This document shows, in pieces, positions 15,191 through 22,057 of a DNA stretch of 32,431 bases. The notes beneath the pieces are model-generated. The model was given only the letters and a program-made list of their open reading frames with translations. It had not been told where the DNA came from and did no database searches. The DNA is from an uncultured Kiritimatiellota bacterium (GTDB lineage: Bacteria > Verrucomicrobiota > Kiritimatiellia > RFP12 > UBA1067), in NCBI GenBank assembly GCA_934643865.1, contig CAKUCX010000037.1:1-32431 (forward strand), read 5' to 3'. Each line of letters begins with the position of its first letter. Within the stretch, counting starts at the first letter, position 1. The translations under genes were made by a program, and so were the position numbers.

Positions 15191-18100
15191 ATGGAAAGCA
15201 AGATGTTTCGTTTGATGGGGGGCGCGCTCGCGCTCGCGGCCGCCGTCGGCGCGGCGGAGGTTCCCGTCGCCCGCACGGCGGACGTGGTGGTGGTGGGCGG
15301 TTCGTCGGCGGCCGTCTCGGCGGCGATTGCCGCGAAGGAGGCGGGGGCGGAGGTGTTCCTCATCGCGCCGCGTCCCTACCTCGGCGAGGACGTCGCCGGG
15401 ACGCTGCGCGTCGTCCGCGACCCCGGCGACGACGCGCGCGCGCCGCTCTTCCGCGCCCTCTTCGACCCGGCGCAGGTCGGGCGCAAGGGGCTGCCTTACG
15501 CCTACACGACGGACGTGCGGCCGAACGCGAAGATCCACTCCGACCCGAAGGGCGTCTGCCTGAACGACGGGCGCACGGGCCACGCGGCGCAGGACAGCGT
15601 GCAGTTCGACGGGGACGTGACGGTGACGGCCGACCTCGGCGCGGAACAGGACCTCGCCGGCGTGCGGCTCGACTTCTACGTCCGCCTGCGTCCGCGCGAA
15701 GGCCACTGGCGGAAGGGGCCGCTGGACGGCGGCTTCCTGACGCAGGCGATCCGGGTCTCGACGAGCGTGGACGGGCGCGCGTGGTCCGAACCGGTCGCCG
15801 CCGCCGAGCCCGAGGACGCGGGCGAGGCGATGCGTACGCTCGCGGCCCCGCTCGCGGCGCGCGCGCGCTACGTGCGCGTCACGTGCGTCAAGGACCCCAC
15901 CTACCCGCGCCAGCTCCTCGCCGAGCTGCGCATCCTCCCCGCCGTGGCGTCCGCCGCCCTCGCCGCGCGCACGACGCCGTTCCTCGTGAAGCGCGCGCTC
16001 GACAAGGCGATGCTCGCCGCCGGGGTCCCCTACCTGACGGGCGCGCCCGTGTGCGACGTCGTGAAGGACGCGGACGGGCGCTTCGCGGGCGTCGTGATGG
16101 CGAACCGCAGCGGGCGGCAGATCGTCCGCGCGAAGGTGCTTGTGGACGCGACGCCCCGCGCGCGCGCCGCGCGCCGCGCGGGCGGCCGCACGGCGCCGTT
16201 CCCGTCGGGCGTCTACCGCTTCCGCCGCGTCGTCGTCGCGGGCGCGGCGCCGACGGGCGCGGGCGTGACGGCGACGCCCCTCACGGAGCCGTTCCCGGTT
16301 TCCGCGAAGAACCACCTCAAGCCCGACTTCCCGAACGCCATCGAGGCGCGGTTCTGGGACTGCGCGCTCGAGATCCCGATGAAGGACGGCTCGGCGCGCG
16401 CGTTCGCCGAGGCCGAGCAGGTCGCGCGCGACCGCACGTTCGTGCCTACGCAGGTGGACGCCGCGAACACGCTCACGCTCCTCGCGCCGGACCATTTCCT
16501 CTGCCGCGCCTCGGGCGGCGCGTGGGCGGGCGCGGGCGCGCTCGACCTCGCCTGCCTGCAGCCGAAGGACGCGGCGGGCGTCTGGGTGCTTGGTCCGCTC
16601 GCCGACCTCCCCCGCGACGCGGCGGAGAAGATGGTGAAGCCCGGCGCGTTCCTGATGGTGGGCGCGCGCGTGGGCCGTGCCGCCGCCGCCGAGGCGAAGG
16701 CCCTCCCCGCCGCGCAGGGCGCGCTCCGCGTCGCCGCCGAGGGCGCGCCCGTCGACGGCACGCTCGGCGAACACCACGGCGCGCTGCCCGCCTACCTCGT
16801 GAACGCGACGGGGTCCGTCGCCGTGCCTGATTCCCTCCCGGTGCTGGCGGACTGCGACACGCTCGTCGTCGGCGCGGGGACGGGCGGCGGCCCCGCCGGC
16901 ATCGCCGCCGCGCGCCAGGGCGCGCGCACGCTCGTCTGCGAATACCTCTACGTGGAGGGCGGCGTGCAGACGGACGGCCTCATCGGCTACTACTACTTCG
17001 GCAACCGCATCGGCTTCACCCAGGAGGTCGACGCCGGCACGCGCGCGACGGGCAGCGTCTTCCCCCAGGCGAAGGGCGAGTGGTACCGCGCCGAGCAGCG
17101 CAAGGCGGGCGCGGAGATCTGGTTCGGCGCGTTCGTGAACGGTGTCGTCGTGAAGGACGGCCGCGTGGCGGGCGCCGTCGTGGTGATGGACGACGGGACG
17201 CGCGGGCTCGTCGCCTGCCGCACGGCGATCGACGCGACGGGCAACGCCGAGCTGCCCGCGATGGCGGGCGAGGAGACGGAGTTCATCACGGACGACGAGC
17301 TTTCCGTGCAGGGCGTCGGCCAGGCCCAGAACACGCTCGGCGTCGGCTACGCGAACTCCGACATCGGCTTCGTCGACGACACGGACGCCGCCGACCTCTT
17401 CTACTTCGCGCTCCGCTCGCGCCTGAGCCTCCCCGCCGGCACATGGGACCAGGCGCAGGTCGTCAACAGCCGCGAGCGCCGCCGCATGGTCGGCGCGTTC
17501 TACATGAACGCCTGTGACGTCGTGAACGGGCGCACGTACCCGGACATCATCGTGCGCACCTACTCGAACTTCGACTCGCACGGCCAGACGCGCGACGACC
17601 TCTTCTTCATCCAGGACCCCGGCCACAAGCCGATGTACGTGAACCTGCCCTACCGCTGCCTCCTGCCGAAGAAGCTCGACGGCCTCCTCGTGACGGGCCT
17701 CGGCATCAGCGCGCACCGCGACGCGATGCCGATCCTGCGCATGCAGCCCGACATCCAGAACCAGGGCTACGCCGCCGGCGTCGCCGCCGCCCTCGCGCTC
17801 AAGGAGGGGAAGACGGTGCGCGACATCGACGTGAAGGCGCTCCAGCGCCACCTCCTCGCAAAGGGCATCCTGCGGGAGGAGGACCTGTCGACACCCGACA
17901 GCTTCCCGCTCCCCGACGCCGCGTTCGACGCGGCCGTCGCGGAGCTGGCGGACAACTACAAGGGCCTGCCCGTCCTCATGACGGACCGCGCCCGCGCCCT
18001 GCCGCGCATCCGGGACGCCTTCCACGCCGCCGAGGGCGAGGCCAAGGTCATCTACGCCCACGTCCTCGCGCTCCTCGGCCAGCCGGACGGCGAGCGGCAG

Positions 18101-18619
18101 CTCCTCGCGAAGTTCGCCGCGATGGACTGGGACAAGGGCTGGAACTACCGGGGCATGGGCCAGTTCAACCGCAGCGTGAGCTGGGTGGACAGCTACGCGA
18201 TCGCCCTCGGCCGCTGCCGGTCGAAGGCCGCCGTCCCCGTGCTGGTCGAGAAGGCGAACGCGCTCACCGAAAAGAGCGAATACTCGCACTTCCGCGCCGT
18301 CGCCCGCGCGCTGGAGGAGATCGGCGACCCGCGCGCCGTCCCCGCGCTCGCGGACGTCCTGAAGCGTCCCGGCATCGGCGGCCGCTGGCAGACGATGGGT
18401 TCGGAGCCGCCCGTCGTCCCCGGCTACCAGAACACGGCCGGCGACTGGGAGCGCACGCTCGCCCTCCGCGAACTCTGCATCGCCCGCGCGCTCTACCGCC
18501 TCGGCGACACGCCCGACGGCCTCGGCCGCCGGACGCTCGAACGCTACGCCGCCGACCCGCGCCGCGTCTACGCGAAGCACGCGCAGCTCGTGCTGGGGCG
18601 CGCGGATCGCGCGCGCTGA
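15191..18619 (+). CDS. Secreted double FAD-dependent oxidoreductase with F5/8C-like insert and HEAT-like tail
   Basis: The 1142-residue product has a short signal sequence (MGGALALAAAVGAAE) followed by a first Rossmann FAD fold, ADVVVVGGSSAAVSAAIAAKEAG (30-52). A galactose-binding, F5/8 type C-like beta sandwich is inserted at about 135-248 (VTVTADLGAEQDLAGVRLDF ... RYVRVTC). A second FAD fold begins near 555 (TLVVGAGTGGGPAGIAAARQGA) and continues with VEGGVQTDGLIGYYYFGN. The last 210 residues are alpha-helical, HEAT-like. The first fold has GGSSAA instead of GxGxxG and may be degenerate. Substrate unknown; such proteins in PVC bacteria accompany glycan-degrading enzymes. An ATG at 15203 is an alternative start. 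It probably forms a one-gene unit from the promoter at 15175. Confidence 0.75.
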   Translation: MESKMFRLMGGALALAAAVGAAEVPVARTADVVVVGGSSAAVSAAIAAKEAGAEVFLIAPRPYLGEDVAGTLRVVRDPGDDARAPLFRALFDPAQVGRKGLPYAYTTDVRPNAKIHSDPKGVCLNDGRTGHAAQDSVQFDGDVTVTADLGAEQDLAGVRLDFYVRLRPREGHWRKGPLDGGFLTQAIRVSTSVDGRAWSEPVAAAEPEDAGEAMRTLAAPLAARARYVRVTCVKDPTYPRQLLAELRILPAVASAALAARTTPFLVKRALDKAMLAAGVPYLTGAPVCDVVKDADGRFAGVVMANRSGRQIVRAKVLVDATPRARAARRAGGRTAPFPSGVYRFRRVVVAGAAPTGAGVTATPLTEPFPVSAKNHLKPDFPNAIEARFWDCALEIPMKDGSARAFAEAEQVARDRTFVPTQVDAANTLTLLAPDHFLCRASGGAWAGAGALDLACLQPKDAAGVWVLGPLADLPRDAAEKMVKPGAFLMVGARVGRAAAAEAKALPAAQGALRVAAEGAPVDGTLGEHHGALPAYLVNATGSVAVPDSLPVLADCDTLVVGAGTGGGPAGIAAARQGARTLVCEYLYVEGGVQTDGLIGYYYFGNRIGFTQEVDAGTRATGSVFPQAKGEWYRAEQRKAGAEIWFGAFVNGVVVKDGRVAGAVVVMDDGTRGLVACRTAIDATGNAELPAMAGEETEFITDDELSVQGVGQAQNTLGVGYANSDIGFVDDTDAADLFYFALRSRLSLPAGTWDQAQVVNSRERRRMVGAFYMNACDVVNGRTYPDIIVRTYSNFDSHGQTRDDLFFIQDPGHKPMYVNLPYRCLLPKKLDGLLVTGLGISAHRDAMPILRMQPDIQNQGYAAGVAAALALKEGKTVRDIDVKALQRHLLAKGILREEDLSTPDSFPLPDAAFDAAVAELADNYKGLPVLMTDRARALPRIRDAFHAAEGEAKVIYAHVLALLGQPDGERQLLAKFAAMDWDKGWNYRGMGQFNRSVSWVDSYAIALGRCRSKAAVPVLVEKANALTEKSEYSHFRAVARALEEIGDPRAVPALADVLKRPGIGGRWQTMGSEPPVVPGYQNTAGDWERTLALRELCIARALYRLGDTPDGLGRRTLERYAADPRRVYAKHAQLVLGRADRAR

Positions 18620-18641
18620 GGGATTTTTCGATTTTGCCCTC

Positions 18642-18670
18642 TTGCCATTTTGGGAAAAATGAGATATCAT
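18642..18670 (+). promoter_or_regulatory. Promoter of rpmE-prfA
   Basis: TTGCCA at 18642-18647, 17-base spacer, TATCAT at 18665-18670. Transcription would start about 24 nt before the rpmE ATG; AAAGGT at 18690-18695 can serve as ribosome site. Confidence 0.65.
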
Positions 18671-18700
18671 ATAAACTCGATTTTTGCGAAAGGTAGAAGC

Positions 18701-18907
18701 ATGAAAGACGGTATCCATCCCCAGTACGGCGACGCCACCATCACGTGCGCGTGCGGCAACGTCATCCACACCCGCTCCACGAAGCCCGAGATGCAGGTGA
18801 ACACCTGCTCGGCGTGCCATCCGTACTTCACGGGCCAGAAGACGATGGTCGACACCGAAGGCCGCGTTGACATGTTCAAGAAGCGCTACGCGAAGTTCGC
18901 GAAGTAG
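18701..18907 (+). CDS. rpmE: 50S ribosomal protein L31 (zinc-binding form)
   Basis: A 68-residue protein of typical L31 length. It begins MKDGIHPQYGDATITCACGN and has the four zinc-binding cysteines of the C+ form: Cys16, Cys18, Cys36 and Cys39 (CAC and CSAC). HPYFTGQKTMVDTEGRVDMFKKRY is the L31 signature region. It is part of the large ribosomal subunit and bridges the two subunits. The ATG at 18701 follows AAAGGTAGAAGC; an in-frame ATG farther upstream would add non-homologous residues. prfA begins 3 nt after the stop, a common gene pair in bacteria. Confidence 0.97.
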   Translation: MKDGIHPQYGDATITCACGNVIHTRSTKPEMQVNTCSACHPYFTGQKTMVDTEGRVDMFKKRYAKFAK

Positions 18908-18910
18908 GCC

Positions 18911-19993
18911 TTGGTCGCGAAGGAGCAGATCGCGAAGGTGCTGGATCGTCTGTCCGCGGCTGAGGCCGCGATGGGCGATCCAGATGTCATTTCGGACGCG
19001 AAGCGCTACCGCGAGGCGGTGCGCGAGCATACCGCCCTCCGAAAACTGGAGGCGGCGGCGAAGCGCTACTTCAAGATCCTCGACGACATCGAGGGCAACG
19101 AGACGCTCGTGGAGGACCCCGACTTCGCCGAGGAGGCGAAGAGCGAAATCGAGCGGCTGAAGGGCGAGATCCCGGACGCGGAGCGGGCGGTACTCGCCGG
19201 GCTGCTCCCGCCGGATCCGCTGGAGGGCCGCAACGCCGTCTTCGAGGTGCGCGCCGGAACGGGCGGCGACGAGGCGGCCCTTTTCGCGGGCGACCTCTTC
19301 CGCATGTACGCGCGCTATTGCGAGGCGAAGGGCTGGAAGGTGAACGTGATGGGTGCCTCCCAGACCTCGCTCGACGGCTACAAGGAGATCCTCTTTACGG
19401 TCGTCGGCGACGGTGCCTACGGGGCGTTCCGCTTCGAGAGCGGCGGTCACCGCGTGCAGCGCGTCCCCGCGACGGAGGCGCAGGGGCGCATCCACACGTC
19501 GGCCGCGACGGTCGTCGTCTTCCCCGAGGCGGACGAGACGGACGACGACTTCGAGATTCCCGAGAAGGATCTGCGCATCGACATCTTCTGCGCGGGCGGC
19601 CACGGCGGCCAGGGCGTGAACACGACCTACTCCGCCATCCGCATGACGCACCTTCCCACGGGCCTCGTCGCGCAGTGCCAGGACGAGCGCAGCCAGCAGC
19701 GGAACAAGGAGAAGTGCCTTGCGACCCTCAAGGCGCGCATCCTCGACCAGAAGCGCCGCGAGGAGGAGGCCAAGGCGGGCGCCTCGCGCCTCTCCCTGCG
19801 CGGGAGCGGCGACCGCAGCGAGCGCATCCGCACGTACAACTTTCCCCAGAACCGCCTGACGGACCACCGCGTTGACCTGACGCTCTATTCCCTGGACCGC
19901 ATCATCGAGGGCGAGATGGAGCCCGTTCTCGCCGCGCTCCGCGAGAAGGACCTTTCGGACCGCATCGCCGCCGCGCTCGGCAAGGCGGTCTAG
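18911..19993 (+). CDS. prfA: Peptide chain release factor 1
   Basis: A 360-residue class I release factor that reads UAA and UAG stop codons. The codon-reading tripeptide is PAT (186-188), the RF1 type rather than SPF of RF2, within HRVQRVPATEAQGRIHTSAAT. The peptidyl-tRNA hydrolysis motif GGQ is at 232-234 (AGGHGGQGVNTT). Domain 1 (about 1-105) is helical; RIRTYNFPQNRLTDHR near the end is typical. The only suitable start is TTG at 18911, 3 nt after rpmE. The initiation region has no strong Shine-Dalgarno, so translation is probably coupled to rpmE. prmC, the methylase for the GGQ glutamine that often follows prfA, is absent here. Confidence 0.96.
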   Translation: MVAKEQIAKVLDRLSAAEAAMGDPDVISDAKRYREAVREHTALRKLEAAAKRYFKILDDIEGNETLVEDPDFAEEAKSEIERLKGEIPDAERAVLAGLLPPDPLEGRNAVFEVRAGTGGDEAALFAGDLFRMYARYCEAKGWKVNVMGASQTSLDGYKEILFTVVGDGAYGAFRFESGGHRVQRVPATEAQGRIHTSAATVVVFPEADETDDDFEIPEKDLRIDIFCAGGHGGQGVNTTYSAIRMTHLPTGLVAQCQDERSQQRNKEKCLATLKARILDQKRREEEAKAGASRLSLRGSGDRSERIRTYNFPQNRLTDHRVDLTLYSLDRIIEGEMEPVLAALREKDLSDRIAAALGKAV

Positions 19994-19997
19994 AGGG

Positions 19998-20085
19998 GGA
20001 TTGAATCGCCGCTTCGCGGCTTTAAGTGGTTAAGTCGGCCTACGGCCTTTAAGTGGTTAAATAGTCGCTTCGCGGCTTTAAATGA
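19998..20085. repeat. Three tandem REP-like hairpin units after prfA
   Basis: Three units of 27-30 bases: GCCGCTTCGCGGC, GGCCTACGGCC and GTCGCTTCGCGGC stems, joined by TTTAAGTGGTTAA. The middle stem has changed on both sides (GGCC/GGCC), keeping pairing, which suggests that the folded form is what matters. The array may also end the rpmE-prfA transcript. Confidence 0.85.
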
Positions 20086-20120
20086 TGCGGTTGAGGACGG
20101 TTCTTTCGCGGCGGCGCGCC

Positions 20121-20200
20121 GAGGACGTCGCGCCCTACCAACGAATCGGGTGTTGATCGGGCATCCCATCGGGCGGCCCTTGGTAGGGGCGGACGTCCCG
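20121..20200. repeat. Long imperfect hairpin (21-nt arms)
   Basis: GAGGACGTCGCGCCCTACCA at 20121-20140 is complementary with a few mismatches to TTGGTAGGGGCGGACGTCC at 20180-20198; the loop is about 38 nt. The arms match those of the 106-bp element at 2621-2726 but in the opposite relative arrangement (right arm first). Confidence 0.6.
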
Positions 20201-20460
20201 GCCGCCCGCGTCGGTTCGGTCGGCCGCCCGCATCGGCCCGGACGGGCGTTCCCTTGGTAGGGGCGGACGTCCCGGCCGCCAGCATCGGCTCGGTTGGCCA
20301 CCCGCATCGGCTCGGTTGGGCGTCCCCTTGGTAGGGGCGGACGTCCCGGCCGCCCGCGTCGGCTCGGTTGGGCGTCCGCGTCGGCCCGGCTGGGCGTTCC
20401 CTTGGTAGGGGCGGACGTCCCGGCCGCCCGCATCGGCCCGATTGGCCGTCCGCGTCGGTT
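20180..20460 (+). repeat. 74-bp tandem repeat, about 3.8 copies
   Basis: Units start at 20180, 20254, 20328 and 20402, each beginning TTGGTAGGGGCGGACGTCCC; the last is cut after about 59 bases. Inside each unit a CCGCRTCGGYYCGG subrepeat occurs twice. Seventy-four is not a multiple of three and no ribosome site or start precedes the frames, so it is non-coding. Confidence 0.92.
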
Positions 20461-20499
20461 TTGTAGTTGTTGAGTCAAATTGTTGTTTTGTGGTTTAAG

Positions 20500-21801
20500 A
20501 TGTATTCTGAAGATCAGATTCTGGTTCGGGTAAAGGGTTCCGCGAAAGGGTTTCCCTATCTTGACTGGTCGTTTGCCGAAGGGCGCCAGTGGGCGCTCAT
20601 GGGTTCGGCCAGTGCGGTGAAGGCGCGGTTGTGTGCATGGGTGGGCGGGCTTGTGCCGCCGCCGCACGGTGTTTCCGTTGCGTTCGCCGAGGGGCTGGAG
20701 GACCACGTGGAGGTCGTCTCCTTCGCACAGCAGCGCGCTGCCGCGCAGAAGGGGGGATTCCTGCAGGCCCGCTACCATTCTCTCGTCGACGAGGCGGGGC
20801 CCGGCGACACGGTGGCGGAGGTGTTGTCCTTCAACCGCATCTTCGACGTCAATCCCTTCGAGGTGGGACGCCCCTTAACGAAGGAACGCCGCGCCTATGC
20901 GCCCGCGTTGCGCCGTGTGACGCGCCTCCTGAATCTCACCGACCTTCTTGACCGCGACTTCCTCGCGCTTTCGAACGGCGAGACGCGGCGCGTGTTGCTT
21001 GCGCGGGCGCTTCTCGCGCATCCGCGTCTCCTCATTCTCGACGACCCCTGCGCGGGCCTTGATCCAGAACGCCGCGAGCAGGTGAAGAAGATCTGCGACG
21101 CGCTTGTTGCGCGGGGGCTTTCGCTCCTCGTCTCCGTCCGCCACGCCGACGAAATCCCGTCCTGCGTGACCGACGTGCTGACGGTCGAAGAAGGGCGGGT
21201 GACACGTTCGCCGCATCGTGCCAGACCTTCTCGGACGGTACAGGCGGAACCCCCGGTAACGTGGGTGGCACAGGAGAGCGCAAAGCCGGACGCGCAGGCC
21301 GCGCCCGTCGTGGAACTGCGCGACCTCCACATTGCCTTCGGACGGCGGACGCTCTTCGACGGTTTCTCCTGGACTGTGCGGGCGGGCGAGCGGTGGGTGC
21401 TGCGCGGACCGAACGGCAGCGGCAAGACGACGCTGCTCGCGCTCATCACGGGGGACAGTCCCCTCGCCTACGCGAACGACGTCGCGGTGTTCGGCCACAG
21501 GCGGGGCGCGGGCGTCGCGCTTGCGGAGATCCGCCGCCGCATCGGCATGGTCTCGCCCGAACTGCAGGCCTACACGGGGCTGGGCGCGGAGGAGCTTCTG
21601 GAGGCGGCGCTGCGGCGGAAGCCCGACCTGCTGCTCCTCGACGAATGCTGCCTCAACCTGGATGCGCCGGCGGCCGCGCGCGTGCGCACCCGGGTCGATG
21701 CCTGGCTCAAGGCGCACCCCGCCTGCGCCGCGATCTGCGTGGCGCACCGTCCCGGGGATGTGCCGCCCGGCTTCACGCGCGCATGCGTGCTGGGGGGTTG
21801 A
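20500..21801 (+). CDS. ModF-like twin ATP-binding cassette protein with complementary motif losses
   Basis: A 433-residue protein with two ABC ATPase units, no membrane segment and no signal peptide, resembling ModF. Unit 1 (about 5-235) has a lost P-loop (MGSASAVKAR, 34-43), a normal signature LSNGE (157-161), Walker B LLILDD (177-182, Asp where the catalytic Glu should be) and His215. Unit 2 (about 268-433) has a perfect P-loop GPNGSGKTT (303-311), Gln356, Walker B LLLLDE (377-382) and His416. However, only about 20 residues separate Gln356 from Walker B, so the helical subdomain with the signature is missing. One complete composite ATP site could still form. No permease or molybdate genes are nearby. 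I start at the ATG at 20500; a TTG at 20467 is less likely. The gene ends inside the trp promoter. Confidence 0.8.
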   Translation: MYSEDQILVRVKGSAKGFPYLDWSFAEGRQWALMGSASAVKARLCAWVGGLVPPPHGVSVAFAEGLEDHVEVVSFAQQRAAAQKGGFLQARYHSLVDEAGPGDTVAEVLSFNRIFDVNPFEVGRPLTKERRAYAPALRRVTRLLNLTDLLDRDFLALSNGETRRVLLARALLAHPRLLILDDPCAGLDPERREQVKKICDALVARGLSLLVSVRHADEIPSCVTDVLTVEEGRVTRSPHRARPSRTVQAEPPVTWVAQESAKPDAQAAPVVELRDLHIAFGRRTLFDGFSWTVRAGERWVLRGPNGSGKTTLLALITGDSPLAYANDVAVFGHRRGAGVALAEIRRRIGMVSPELQAYTGLGAEELLEAALRRKPDLLLLDECCLNLDAPAAARVRTRVDAWLKAHPACAAICVAHRPGDVPPGFTRACVLGG

Positions 21802-21826
21802 CGCGGCCGGCGGGGTGTGGTAGACT
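21798..21826 (+). promoter_or_regulatory. Promoter of the trp operon
   Basis: TTGACG at 21798-21803 overlaps the stop codon of the preceding gene; 17-base spacer; TAGACT at 21821-21826. Transcription would start near 21833, 31 nt before the leader peptide ATG. Confidence 0.8.
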
Positions 21827-21863
21827 ACGCGCCGTTTTCCCCAAAAGGGGAGACAACGGAAAA

Positions 21864-21938
21864 ATGAATCGCAGCACGTTCAGCAGCAATTGGTGGTGGC
21901 GCCACGGGTCTTGCATCCGCGGGCCGGCTGTCGTGTAG
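21864..21938 (+). CDS. trpL: trp leader peptide (attenuator peptide)
   Basis: A 24-residue frame, ATG at 21864 to TAG at 21936-21938, contains SNWWWRHG: three consecutive TGG Trp codons at 21891-21899. AAAGGGGAG upstream is a plausible ribosome site. It lies between the trp promoter and a terminator hairpin ahead of trpE. When charged tRNA-Trp is scarce the ribosome would stall at the Trp codons and favour the antiterminator. Its length and Trp codon placement are those of classic trp leaders. Confidence 0.88.
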   Translation: MNRSTFSSNWWWRHGSCIRGPAVV

Positions 21939-22018
21939 TTGCGAAAAGCGAAGCTGAATCCCAGTACCCCATCTTAAAGGCGGATCGTCAGGTGAAGACG
22001 GTCCGCTTCTTGTTTTTT
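21915..22018 (+). promoter_or_regulatory. trp attenuator: antiterminator and terminator pairing
   Basis: Terminator: GCGGATCGTC (21980-21989), loop AGGTGAA, GACGGTCCGC (21997-22006), a 10-bp stem with one G-U pair, followed by TTCTTGTTTTTT (22007-22018). The competing antiterminator can be seen as ATCCGC at 21915-21920, 15 nt after the Trp codons, complementary to GCGGAT at 21980-21985. The terminator ends 39 nt before the trpE ATG. The region 1:2 pause hairpin is less clear by eye. Confidence 0.85.
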
Positions 22019-22057
22019 CCCCTCCTGTCGCTCATGCAGAAACCAAGGAACCAAGCC

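Noticed and set aside
18598..18627. Rho-independent terminator at the end of the FAD protein gene
   Set aside because: GCGCGCG-GAT-CGCGCGC can pair, but it lies inside the coding sequence and the T run begins about 9 bases after the stem. Possible but not supported enough to list.
15176..19867. Very long minus-strand open frame (over 1500 codons), and similar ones at 8136-11621, 11525-14749 and 27821-32299
   Set aside because: They are shadows of GC-rich genes on the + strand: they cross several unrelated + strand genes, have Arg/Ala/Gly/Val-rich nonsense composition and no recognisable domains.
20180..20460. CRISPR array
   Set aside because: The 74-bp units are contiguous without unique spacers; the same holds for the 13-bp array at 2725-2828. 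No cas genes are present.
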